Below are positions 1 to 6,763 of a DNA stretch of 6,763 nt, in pieces (the stretch's first letter is position 1; each line of letters begins with the position of its first letter). The stretch comes from Calditrichia bacterium (GTDB lineage Bacteria; Calditrichota; Calditrichia; RBG-13-44-9; J042), in assembly GCA_030430345.1 (NCBI GenBank), contig JAUIFT010000150.1:1-6763 (forward strand), given 5' to 3'. Made by a program: the position numbers and the translations under genes. The notes under the pieces were generated by a model. The model made no database searches. It saw only the letters and a list, made by a program, of their open reading frames with translations, and was not told the origin of the DNA.

Positions 1-2340
1 GACGATTTCGTAATTGTTACAGCCGAGCACGACGCCGACAATGTTTTTGCCAATATCATGCACGTCACCTTTGGCGGTGGCCAGCAATATTTTCCCGGCG
101 CTGCTTTTATCGCCGGAGGCCACTTTTTCCGCTTCCATGTAAGGCATGAGGTAAGCGACGGATTTTTTCATCACCCGGGCGCTTTTAACAACCTGGGGGA
201 GAAACATTTTCCCGGAGCCGAAGAGATCTCCGACAACGTTCATCCCAGCCATTAAAGGGCCTTCGATTACGTGCAGCGGGCGTTCATATTTCTGGCGAGC
301 CTCTTCAGTATCCGCTTCGATATAATCAACAATCCCCTTAACCAGCGCATGTTTTAATCTTTCCTCCACACTGTCATTTCGCCAGACCTCGTCAGTAATG
401 GTCTTCTTGTCCACGGCTTTTACCGTTTCGGCAAAATCGACCAGCTTTTCCGTCGCTTCCGGGTTGCGGTTGAGTAGCACGTCTTCTACGTAGGTAAGAA
501 GTTGCCTGGGAATCTCTTCATAAACGGTAATCTGCCCGGCATTAACAATACCCATATCCATACCAGCTTTAATCGCGTGATAGAGGAATGCGGAGTGCAT
601 CGCTTCCCGCAGCGGATTGTTGCCCCGGAAGGAGAAGGAAATATTACTTACCCCGCCGCTGACTTGTGCGCCGGGCAGGGTTGCCTTAATTTGCCGGGTC
701 GCTTCAATAAAATTAACCGCATAGTTATTATGTTCTTCGATACCGGTGGCGACTGCAAAAATATTCGGATCAAAGATGATATCATCGGGGGAGAAGCCGA
801 TTTCTTCGGTAAGGATGCGATAGGCGCGGGTGCAGATTTCTACTTTTCGCTCGGTGGTATCCGCCTGGCCGGTTTCGTCAAAAGCCATCACGATAACGGC
901 AGCACCATAGCGGCGAGCGAGCGTTGCCTGATGCTTGAAAACTTCCTCGCCTTCTTTCAGGCTGATCGAGTTGACAATGCACTTCCCCTGTGCGCATTTC
1001 AGTCCTTCCTCAATTACCGACCATTTCGATGAATCAAGCATTAACGGCACCCGGGAGATGTCTGGTTCAGACCCGATGAGATTAACAAACTTTTTCATCG
1101 CTGCTGCGGAATCGAGCATGCCTTCATCCATATTGATGTCGATGATTTGCGCTCCGTCTTCCACCTGCTTGCGGGCAACGGAAAGGGCCTCTTCATATTT
1201 CTCTTCGAGAATCAAGCGGGCAAAGCGGCGGGAACCGGTAACATTACAGCGTTCACCGATATTAACAAAATTGGAATCCGGACGAACAACCAACGGCTCC
1301 AGGCCGCTGTATGATGGATATTCTATTATTTCCGGTAACTGCCGGGGTTGTTTACCCTCCATTACCTTTACGAGCTCCCGGGTAAATGCCGGGGTGCTGC
1401 CGCAACAGCTGCCGATCACGTTGATGAATCCACTGTCGGCAAATTCGCTCAGCAACTCGCCCATCTCCTGCGCAGTTTGATCGTAGGCGCCAAATTCGTT
1501 GGGCAAGCCGGCGTTGGGATAACAGCTGACATAAAGCGGGGCAATTTTCGAGAGGGTTTCGATGTAAGGACGCATCTCGGTTGCGCCCAGCGCGCAGTTG
1601 ATGCCGATGCTGAGCAGCGGGAATTGCTTGACGGAAATCCAAAAGGCTTCCAGTGTTTGTCCGGAAAGCGTGCGGCCGCTGGCATCGACAATGGTGACCG
1701 AGAGCATTACCGGAACAGATTTTCCAGTTTCGCTGAATAACTGGTCAATTGCAAATAGCGCTGCTTTACAATTGAGCGTATCAAAAACAGTTTCCACAAG
1801 CAGGATATCGACTCCACCATCCAGCAGACCGCGGGCTTGCTCATAATAGCCATGACGTATTTCTTCGAAGGAAACATTGCGCAGACCTGGCTCATTGACA
1901 TCGGGGGAGAGAGAAGCAGTGCGATTTGTGGGGCCGAGGGCACCGGCAATATAACGGGGTTTTCCCGGATGTCTTTTCGTATAAGCTTCACAGGCCTCGC
2001 GAGCAATTTGGGCGGATTTCAGGTTCATTTCATAAACCAGGTCGACCATATTATAATCGGCGAGAGATATGCCGTTGGCATTAAAGGTATTGGTTTCGAT
2101 GATATCCGCACCGGCCTCCAGGTAGGCGGTGTGGATTTCTTTGATAACATCCGGGCGGGTAATCGATAACAAATCGTTATTGCCCTTTTGATCGCCGGGA
2201 TGATCGGCAAACCGCTCGCCGCGAAAGTCCGCTTCCTCAAGGCGATAGCCCTGGATCATGGTGCCCATTGCACCATCGAGTACTAAAATGCGTTTCTTTA
2301 ATTCCGAATATATTGGATGACTCTCATATTTGTTGGTCAT
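1..2340 (-). CDS. metH: Cobalamin-dependent methionine synthase, N-terminal 780 codons (3' end outside window)
   Basis: This cytoplasmic enzyme moves a methyl group from 5-methyltetrahydrofolate through cob(I)alamin to homocysteine, giving methionine and tetrahydrofolate. The frame is open without a stop from the ATG at 2340 to the left edge. Residues 1 to about 325 form the homocysteine domain: [10 protein letters not shown] near the start, and the expected zinc ligands Cys249 (GINCALG), Cys312 and Cys313 (GSCCGSTP). About 355-620 is the pterin-binding domain ([41 protein letters not shown]). About 650-740 is the cobalamin cap ([20 protein letters not shown]). The cobalamin-binding domain begins after that, with the axial-ligand motif GDVHDIGKN and its histidine at residue 761. 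These positions are a constant two residues above those I recall for Escherichia coli MetH, so the start is well supported. The rest of the B12 domain and the AdoMet-reactivation domain lie outside. No frameshift or missing catalytic residue is seen. It is transcribed away from the other two genes. Confidence 0.98.
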   Translation of the reverse strand, partial: MTNKYESHPIYSELKKRILVLDGAMGTMIQGYRLEEADFRGERFADHPGDQKGNNDLLSITRPDVIKEIHTAYLEAGADIIETNTFNANGISLADYNMVDLVYEMNLKSAQIAREACEAYTKRHPGKPRYIAGALGPTNRTASLSPDVNEPGLRNVSFEEIRHGYYEQARGLLDGGVDILLVETVFDTLNCKAALFAIDQLFSETGKSVPVMLSVTIVDASGRTLSGQTLEAFWISVKQFPLLSIGINCALGATEMRPYIETLSKIAPLYVSCYPNAGLPNEFGAYDQTAQEMGELLSEFADSGFINVIGSCCGSTPAFTRELVKVMEGKQPRQLPEIIEYPSYSGLEPLVVRPDSNFVNIGERCNVTGSRRFARLILEEKYEEALSVARKQVEDGAQIIDINMDEGMLDSAAAMKKFVNLIGSEPDISRVPLMLDSSKWSVIEEGLKCAQGKCIVNSISLKEGEEVFKHQATLARRYGAAVIVMAFDETGQADTTERKVEICTRAYRILTEEIGFSPDDIIFDPNIFAVATGIEEHNNYAVNFIEATRQIKATLPGAQVSGGVSNISFSFRGNNPLREAMHSAFLYHAIKAGMDMGIVNAGQITVYEEIPRQLLTYVEDVLLNRNPEATEKLVDFAETVKAVDKKTITDEVWRNDSVEERLKHALVKGIVDYIEADTEEARQKYERPLHVIEGPLMAGMNVVGDLFGSGKMFLPQVVKSARVMKKSVAYLMPYMEAEKVASGDKSSAGKILLATAKGDVHDIGKNIVGVVLGCNNYEIV

Positions 2341-2349
2341 TTTTTAGAT

Positions 2350-2355
2350 GCTCCC
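2350..2355 (-). promoter_or_regulatory. Ribosome binding site of metH
   Basis: On the minus strand GGGAGC lies nine bases before the ATG at 2340. It is a moderate Shine-Dalgarno match at normal spacing and supports this start codon. The N-terminus it gives ([20 protein letters not shown]) leads directly into the conserved [10 protein letters not shown] motif at the usual distance. Confidence 0.65.
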
Positions 2356-2441
2356 GGTTAAATCATGTGATTGATGGGTGGTAATTTAATGCATGAAAAC
2401 AGAAAGTCAGCATTATTTTTTGCCGGTCGTTATTTGCGTCC

Positions 2442-2468
2442 GTGCATGCTGTGCACAGCGCTGCGCAG
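2442..2468. repeat. Cluster of overlapping GC-rich palindromes upstream of metH
   Basis: Three self-complementary elements overlap: GTGCA/TGCAC (2442-2446 with 2452-2456), the perfect 12-base palindrome GCTGTGCACAGC (2448-2459), and CTGCGCAG (2461-2468). The cluster lies about 100-130 bases upstream of the metH start, inside AT-rich surroundings. A dimeric repressor or activator operator would look like this, and so would a small RNA hairpin in the metH leader. No regulator can be named from the sequence. The palindromes themselves are certain; only their function is open. Confidence 0.5.
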
Positions 2469-2481
2469 GGTTGAAAAATAT

Positions 2482-2523
2482 AAGAAGAAAGCAAAAGCTT
2501 TCGGGTAAAAAGCCTTCTTTTTT
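2482..2523. terminator. Hairpin with T-rich flanks, possible terminator or attenuator
   Basis: A perfect six-base stem (GAAAGC/GCTTTC, four-base loop) lies at 2487-2502. An outer pairing AAGAAG (2482-2487) with CTTCTT (2514-2519) shares one base with it. Read on the plus strand, the outer stem runs into a T tract (2515-2523). Read on the minus strand, the inner hairpin is followed by TTCTTATATTTTT. It could stop stray transcription in either direction, or act as a leader attenuator about 150 bases before metH. The stems are short and AT-rich, so the function is uncertain. Confidence 0.35.
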
Positions 2524-2606
2524 AAGTATTTGTATTTTATGCGTTTATTGGTTCTTATGTCGCTGGCATCATTCTTGAAATAGCTGAAATAAACCATAAA
2601 GTAAAA

Positions 2607-2613
2607 AAGGAGG
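2607..2613 (+). promoter_or_regulatory. Strong ribosome binding site of the VIT-VWA gene
   Basis: AAGGAGG, a near-complete complement of the 16S rRNA 3' end, lies five bases before the ATG at 2619. It fixes the start codon and predicts efficient translation. It contrasts with the downstream sensor gene, which has no recognisable Shine-Dalgarno sequence. Confidence 0.85.
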
Positions 2614-2618
2614 ATTCT

Positions 2619-4703
2619 ATGCGTGCGTTACTACAATTATTATTTGTTTTGGCAATCAGCAATATTCTTTGGGCCAATGGTGTTTGCATTAAAGATGCTT
2701 CGGAAAATGTCAATCTACGTTTAACCGCCAGTGCTGTAGAGGTCGCTGTGGAGAGTCAGATAGCGATTGTAAAAACAACACAAACGTTCTTGAACCATCT
2801 TAATCAGGATGCGATTGTAAAATACGGGTTTCCGCTGCCGGAGGGTGCCAGTGCTATCGAACTGCGCTGGCGGCAGGAGGGGATTTGGTATCTGGCAAAT
2901 ATGAGCGCGACGGCACAGGACACCACACTGCCCGGCTCCGGCTCAACCGTTTCCCAAAACCTGTTGGATTATCTTGGCGAAGTACCCTTGTACTTTCCTA
3001 TCGAGGAGGCTGTTAAGCAGGATTCTGCCATCGTCGTGGAATTGACGTATGTGCAACTGTTGCCTTATGAGTTTGGTAATGTCGATTTTAGCTATCCAGC
3101 CGACTATTCGCTGATTCAATCTGAAGCATTAAATCTGCAAACTTTGGATTTTCAGCTGAATTCTTTGCGGACGATCGATAATCTTGCCCTGATGAGCAAT
3201 CACAACCTGGTGGAGCTGGTAAACAGTGGAAATGTTGCGTCATTAAAGACAAGTGATGCCAATGAGGCTGCTAATGAAAACTATGCCGTGCGTTACACGC
3301 TGGCGCTGGATCAGCTGGGATTATTTGGGTATAGCACTCAGATTCCCGACTCTTTGGTGCCGGATGATGGCGATAGTGGATATTTGACTTTTATTGCTGA
3401 GCCGGATCCGGGGAATACAGATGTCATCGACAAAGTTTTTACCCTGATTATTGACCGTTCCGGCAGCATGGGAGGTGATAAGATCGTTCAGGCACGGAAT
3501 GCGGCCAGTTTTATTGTTGAGAATTTAAATGAGGGTGATAGGTTTAATATTGTAGATTTCGCCACTAATGTGGGATCTTTCCGGAATGCGCATGTGCCTT
3601 TTAATCCGGATAATCGAAGTGCGGCGCTAGATTATATTTCCAGTATCATTGCCAATGGCAGTACTAACATCTCTTCAGCGTTCAATGTTGCTATTCCGCA
3701 ATTTTCTACTGCCAACGATACGACCGCCAATATCATCATATTTTTTACCGACGGTATACCGAATGGGGGGATTTCTAATACTAACGAACTGTTGGCTTTT
3801 ATACAAAATTTGATTGCCCAGGCGGAAAATAGTATTCAGATATTTACCTTTGGCATTGGTGATAATGTCAACACCCAGCTTTTGACATTGCTTGCCTCCC
3901 AAAATCATGGCCTTTCGGTATTCCTGGAAGATCAGGATCTCTTTGATGTCATATCCAGATTTTATCTGCAAATTCGTAATCCGGTAATGCTGAATACCAC
4001 TATCAGTTTTTCCCCTTCGATTATTACAGAAGTATACCCAGAACAGCTTCCCAGTTTATACAAAGGTCAGCAAATGATACTCAGCGGCCGTTACAGTAGT
4101 GCCCAAGCGGTAACAGTTACATTGAGCGGGGAAGCATTTGGGCAGCCGGTTAGTTATGACTACGAGTTGAACCTATCAGGAGAGGATAACAGCAATTACC
4201 GCTTCCTGATGAAGCTTTGGGCGAAGCAAAAAATCGAGCATTTACTGATTCAGTATTATAGTCTCGATCCCAATTCCAGTGCAGCGCAAATTCTCAAGGA
4301 AGAAATTATTGGTATCAGCCTGGCCTACGGGGTGATCAGTCCATTCACGCGCTTTAGTGGTGGAGACCCGGTCGGGATCGAAGATGAAGAATTGCTTGAG
4401 CAACCGGCCACGATTGCCCGGGATATTGAGTTGCTGGGCAACTATCCCAATCCGTTTAATCCGTCAACGAAAATTCGCCTGCAGGTAAAAGGTGCGCAAG
4501 CCGGCTTGATGAAAATTAAAATCTATAACACCCTTGGGCAGCTTGTTCGGGTGTTGTTTCTGAATATTACCGGCAGCGGGCTGTACGAAATTACCTGGGA
4601 TGGTATGACCTCAGCCGGCCTTCCTGCCGCTTCCGGGAATTACGTCTATATCGTCGAATTTGAAAACTATGTGCTGGCGAAAAAGATGACATTGATGAAA
4701 TGA
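2619..4703 (+). CDS. Secreted VIT and von Willebrand factor A domain protein with C-terminal FlgD-like/T9SS-type sorting domain
   Basis: This 694-residue protein is probably exported and attached to, or released from, the cell surface; VWA domains bind protein ligands through a metal ion. Residues 1-20 look like a signal peptide with a hydrophobic core. About 25-165 is a VIT (inter-alpha-trypsin inhibitor N-terminal) domain with the FPLPEG motif at 71-76. About 274-455 is the VWA domain with an intact MIDAS metal site: Asp279, Ser281 and Ser283 (DRSGS), Thr349, and Asp378 (FFTDG). About 490-580 is the conserved post-VWA region of this family (LYKGQQ, LWAKQKI at 533-539, ISPFTRF at 573-579). 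Residues 604-694 form a beta-sandwich tail (NYPNPFNPSTKI, IYNTLGQLVR, ITWDG, final KKMTLMK), typical of T9SS type A sorting or FlgD-like Ig domains. Cys23 is the only cysteine. The ligand is unknown. The start is set by AAGGAGG at 2607-2613. It is probably transcribed alone, given the hairpin that follows. Confidence 0.93.
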   Translation: MRALLQLLFVLAISNILWANGVCIKDASENVNLRLTASAVEVAVESQIAIVKTTQTFLNHLNQDAIVKYGFPLPEGASAIELRWRQEGIWYLANMSATAQDTTLPGSGSTVSQNLLDYLGEVPLYFPIEEAVKQDSAIVVELTYVQLLPYEFGNVDFSYPADYSLIQSEALNLQTLDFQLNSLRTIDNLALMSNHNLVELVNSGNVASLKTSDANEAANENYAVRYTLALDQLGLFGYSTQIPDSLVPDDGDSGYLTFIAEPDPGNTDVIDKVFTLIIDRSGSMGGDKIVQARNAASFIVENLNEGDRFNIVDFATNVGSFRNAHVPFNPDNRSAALDYISSIIANGSTNISSAFNVAIPQFSTANDTTANIIIFFTDGIPNGGISNTNELLAFIQNLIAQAENSIQIFTFGIGDNVNTQLLTLLASQNHGLSVFLEDQDLFDVISRFYLQIRNPVMLNTTISFSPSIITEVYPEQLPSLYKGQQMILSGRYSSAQAVTVTLSGEAFGQPVSYDYELNLSGEDNSNYRFLMKLWAKQKIEHLLIQYYSLDPNSSAAQILKEEIIGISLAYGVISPFTRFSGGDPVGIEDEELLEQPATIARDIELLGNYPNPFNPSTKIRLQVKGAQAGLMKIKIYNTLGQLVRVLFLNITGSGLYEITWDGMTSAGLPAASGNYVYIVEFENYVLAKKMTLMK

Positions 4704-4754
4704 TTTGTTAAATAAAGGTAATAATTTGATCGACTGTACATCTTTGCCGTTTTA

Positions 4755-4786
4755 TTTGCCCATTTGTAAATTTGCAAATGGGCAAA
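4755..4786 (+). terminator. Perfect 12-bp hairpin after the VIT-VWA gene, probable terminator
   Basis: TTTGCCCATTTG (4755-4766) is exactly complementary to CAAATGGGCAAA (4775-4786), with an eight-base loop. It begins about 50 bases after the TGA stop that follows the last VIT-VWA codon. The bases after the stem (GTTATTCC) are only mildly T-rich, so it is not a textbook intrinsic terminator. It may instead slow transcription or protect the mRNA 3' end. An upstream CTTTGCC (4742-4748) can also pair with GGCAAAG (4781-4787), giving an alternative fold. It separates the VIT-VWA gene from the sensor gene. Confidence 0.6.
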
Positions 4787-4821
4787 GTTATTCCAGCCCC
4801 TACAGCATTTTCGTTTTCATT

Positions 4822-4876
4822 CAAGCCGCTATTTATGTAAATTGTTAAACCTTTTCATCATAACGGCTTGTTTAAC
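4822..4876 (+). repeat. Two interlocked inverted repeats directly before the sensor start codon
   Basis: CAAGCCG (4822-4828) is complementary to CGGCTTG (4864-4870), and GTTAAAC (4844-4850) is complementary to GTTTAAC (4870-4876). The arms are ordered A-B-A'-B' and share base 4870, so they can form either alternative hairpins or, nearly, a pseudoknot. The last arm ends one base before the ATG at 4878. If transcribed, this could affect translation start. If not, the arms could be operator half-sites. Complementarity is exact over seven bases each; the function is inferred only. Confidence 0.4.
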
Positions 4877-4877
4877 G

Positions 4878-6763
4878 ATGCGCATAAAAATCCGCTCTAT
4901 ATTTACTTTTCTTTGGTTCCTGCCAATTGCTATTATCGGGCAGGAAAATATCTTTCCGGACAACGAGAGCGGCCTCCCGTTTATCCAGAACTTTAGTCCG
5001 AAAGACTACAACGCGCACGGACAGAATTGGGATATTGTGCAAGACAAGCGTGGGGGTATGTACTTTGCGAACAACCTCGGCGTGCTGGAATATGATGGCC
5101 GGGCTTGGCGAGTTATCCCGGTTTCCCGAAAATCCGTGGTGCAATCATTGGCAGTTAGCGAGACTGGCCGCGTCTATGTGGGCGCGCTGGCGGAAATTGG
5201 TTACCTGGCGGCAGCTGAAATGACCGGAGAAGTTGGTCCGCGGCAACTGCAATATGTCTCACTTGTGGAGCATCTTGCACCGGAATTTCGCGATTTCGGT
5301 AATGTCTGGAAAACCTATGCGACGTCACATGGTATCTATTTCAGAACCCAGAAATATCTTATCCGCTGGCGCCCCGGCGTGGGAAAAAACAATGATGGTT
5401 TTTCTGAAAATAGTCAACCGGCCGGTTCAATAAGAATATGGGGTAGGGAAGGGGCTTTAAGAAAATTATTTAAGGTTAACGATACGATCTACGCGCTTTA
5501 CCGGGGTGTGGGCTTAATGGCTGTTCGCGGCGATTCGTTACAGCTAGTGCCAGATGGTGAGCTGTTTGCGAACGAAGTAATCAGCATCATGCTACCCTTT
5601 CCCGGCGGAAAGACACGGCTCTCAAACGGGAAATCCAACCCGGATGCCAGCAGAATCCTGCTCGGTACCCGTACTTTTGGCTGGTATCTGTATGACGGAA
5701 AATCCATTGATCCTTTCCCGATTGATGCCGCCGCGGCTGAATTCCTGGCGGAAAACACCCTTTATTTCGGTGCGTCATTGGCAGACAGCACATTCGCGCT
5801 TTTAACCCGCCTCGGCGGTCTCGCTATCATGGATACACAGGGACGGCTGTTTCACGTGCTGAATAAAGCTGCCGGACTGCGCGATGAAACGGTGCGGAAT
5901 GCATTTGCTGACCGGGAAGGCGGCCTCTGGCTGGCGCTGAATAACGGGCTGGCGCGGGTCGAAATGTCGGCGGCAATCTCCCGCTTTGATGCCGCGCTCG
6001 GTATCGAGAGCAATGTTAACGGAGTCGCCCGCCATCAAAACGAAATATATGCCGCCACTGATATCGGCCTCTTCAAACTGGCTTTGTCATCCGCCCCGGG
6101 GAATTTTTCCATCTTCCAACCCATCGGTAATAAAAATTTTCAGGCATGGTCGCTGCTCGATGCCGGTCAAGTATTGCTGATTGCCACAACAGATGGCGTC
6201 TATCGTTATCAATCTTCAAATTTATCCCGGGTCAGCCGAACGGGGGCGTACTATCTTTATCCATCGCCATTCCGCAGTGATATTGTATATGTTGCTTCGC
6301 GAACGGGATTGGCAATTCTGAAGAAAGAGAACTTCCAGTGGCGCATTGCGGGAGAGGTTTCCGGCGCGCCGCAACAGGTGCGCACCATTGTAGAAGAGAC
6401 GCCCGGCAAGTTGTGGCTGGGCACCCGGGTAGATGGATTTATACATATCGAAATACCGGCCTTAACCTCCGGAGAAACATTTTTAAATGCCGGTGAGAAG
6501 ATAGATGCGGTCGTTCAACGCTTTGGTCGGGAGAACAATATGCCGGACGGCTCGGTGCGGGTTTATGCTGCTGGCTGGCGGGCGGTTTTTGCTACGGACA
6601 AAGGTCTGCGCCGCTTTGATCCTGAAAAACTGATGTTCCTGCCCGATTCATCCCTTGGCGCCCTATTCGCTGATACTGCCCGCTGGGCATTTCCCATCAG
6701 GGAGGATAATAACGGCAATATCTGGCTGCGCAGTGGGCTTTCCAATCGCTGGCAGCTTGGCCT
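4878..6763 (+). CDS. Exported two-component-regulator-propeller (Reg_prop) sensor protein, N-terminal 628 codons (3' end outside window)
   Basis: The frame is open from the ATG at 4878 to the window edge. Residues 1-21 form a signal peptide or signal anchor (hydrophobic 8-20, then GQE). The mature part opens with PFIQNFSPKDY, a frequent beginning of FCB-group propeller sensors. Reg_prop-like blades with the D..G.lW.g...Gl pattern are visible near 51-78 (IVQDKRGGMYF, GVLEYDG), 87-110, 334-362 (ADREGGLWLALNNGL), 501-525 (EETPGKLWLGT) and 601-625 (REDNNGNIWL). Such periplasmic beta-propellers usually bind a ligand, often a polysaccharide fragment in Bacteroidetes, and signal through a following membrane helix. 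None has been reached after 628 residues, so the output module (histidine kinase, hybrid regulator, SpoIIE phosphatase, cyclase or DNA-binding) is unknown. There is no Shine-Dalgarno sequence. An in-frame TTG at 4842 is a possible but less likely start. Confidence 0.88.
   Translation, partial: MRIKIRSIFTFLWFLPIAIIGQENIFPDNESGLPFIQNFSPKDYNAHGQNWDIVQDKRGGMYFANNLGVLEYDGRAWRVIPVSRKSVVQSLAVSETGRVYVGALAEIGYLAAAEMTGEVGPRQLQYVSLVEHLAPEFRDFGNVWKTYATSHGIYFRTQKYLIRWRPGVGKNNDGFSENSQPAGSIRIWGREGALRKLFKVNDTIYALYRGVGLMAVRGDSLQLVPDGELFANEVISIMLPFPGGKTRLSNGKSNPDASRILLGTRTFGWYLYDGKSIDPFPIDAAAAEFLAENTLYFGASLADSTFALLTRLGGLAIMDTQGRLFHVLNKAAGLRDETVRNAFADREGGLWLALNNGLARVEMSAAISRFDAALGIESNVNGVARHQNEIYAATDIGLFKLALSSAPGNFSIFQPIGNKNFQAWSLLDAGQVLLIATTDGVYRYQSSNLSRVSRTGAYYLYPSPFRSDIVYVASRTGLAILKKENFQWRIAGEVSGAPQQVRTIVEETPGKLWLGTRVDGFIHIEIPALTSGETFLNAGEKIDAVVQRFGRENNMPDGSVRVYAAGWRAVFATDKGLRRFDPEKLMFLPDSSLGALFADTARWAFPIREDNNGNIWLRSGLSNRWQLG

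Larger units (their letters stand above)
2341..2618. other. Divergent intergenic region between metH and the VIT-VWA gene
   Basis: These 278 bases separate two start codons pointing away from each other, so both promoters and both leaders should be here. The part next to the VIT-VWA gene (about 2515-2608) is AT-rich. The middle (about 2430-2470) is a GC-rich island with overlapping palindromes. A compact hairpin lies at 2487-2502. No convincing sigma-70 or Bacteroidetes-type promoter pair stands out. I searched by eye on the metH sense strand for a cobalamin riboswitch B12 box and for SAM-I riboswitch core sequences, both common upstream of metH, and saw neither. A plus-strand reading frame at 2393-2578 is judged spurious. 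Confidence 0.7.

Noticed and set aside
502..1032. Plus-strand 176-codon frame, and other plus-strand frames between 58 and 2169
   Set aside because: They lie antisense to metH, whose own frame is continuous with conserved motifs throughout. These are shadow frames.
2361..2372. AATCA-TG-TGATT inverted repeat close to the metH ribosome binding site
   Set aside because: Five-base arms in AT-rich sequence are common by chance, and nothing else supports a site.
2530..2558. Possible promoter TTGTAT - 17 bases - TCTTAT for the VIT-VWA gene
   Set aside because: Only three and four of six bases match the sigma-70 consensus, which is expected by chance in AT-rich DNA, and FCB promoters often differ from that consensus.
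2393..2578. Plus-strand 61-codon frame with seven cysteines in the intergenic region
   Set aside because: It has no good ribosome binding site at a sensible distance, spans the palindrome cluster and the hairpin, has a composition unlike the neighbouring genes, and matches no family I recognise.
2341..2618. Cobalamin or SAM riboswitch upstream of metH
   Set aside because: The B12 box and the SAM-I core were looked for on the metH sense strand and not seen. A covariance-model search would be decisive.
3675..3971. Minus-strand 98-codon frame inside the VIT-VWA gene
   Set aside because: It is antisense to the VWA domain, which carries all expected motifs in the plus frame.
4927..5433. Plus-strand frames of 98 and 66 codons inside the sensor gene
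   Set aside because: They are out of frame with the continuous propeller frame from 4878, and their translations resemble no known protein.

Overview
The window holds three protein genes, two of which run off its ends. From left to right: a cobalamin-dependent methionine synthase (metH) on the minus strand, missing its C-terminal third; a 278-bp divergent intergenic region; a complete plus-strand gene for a secreted VIT + VWA protein with a C-terminal FlgD-like / type IX secretion (T9SS) type sorting domain; a 174-bp spacer with a strong hairpin; and the 5' part of a plus-strand gene for an exported beta-propeller sensor with two-component-regulator-propeller repeats. I see no RNA genes, CRISPR array, insertion sequence or integrase.

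Organism: the tail starting YPNPFNPSTKI and ending KKMTLMK, and the PFIQNFSPKDY...W.IVQDKRG opening of the sensor, are characteristic of the Fibrobacteres-Chlorobi-Bacteroidetes superphylum. Environmental lineages such as Ignavibacteria, Calditrichota, Marinimicrobia or KSB1-like groups fit best. This is inferred from protein style. No phylogenetic marker was compared, and metH is too widespread to decide it.

Regions: 1-2340 (minus) encodes the homocysteine domain, the folate (pterin) domain, the cobalamin cap domain and the start of the cobalamin-binding domain of MetH, ending at the window edge just after the cobalamin-ligand histidine. 2341-2618 carries both 5' regions of the divergent pair and contains several palindromes. 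2619-4703 encodes the VIT-VWA protein behind a near-ideal ribosome binding site. 4704-4877 has a 12-bp perfect hairpin, a likely terminator, and then two interlocking inverted repeats ending just before the next start codon. 4878-6763 encodes the sensor, still open at the window edge, so its output domain (histidine kinase, SpoIIE-type phosphatase, cyclase or DNA-binding) is not visible.

How the genes work together: MetH is housekeeping one-carbon/methionine metabolism and has no evident link to its neighbours. The VIT-VWA protein and the propeller sensor both act outside the cytoplasm and lie in the same direction, but the hairpin between them argues for separate transcripts. A functional link is only a hypothesis. 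I found no demonstrable undescribed system. The most interesting items are the VIT-VWA-sorting-domain architecture and the interlocked inverted repeats at 4822-4876.
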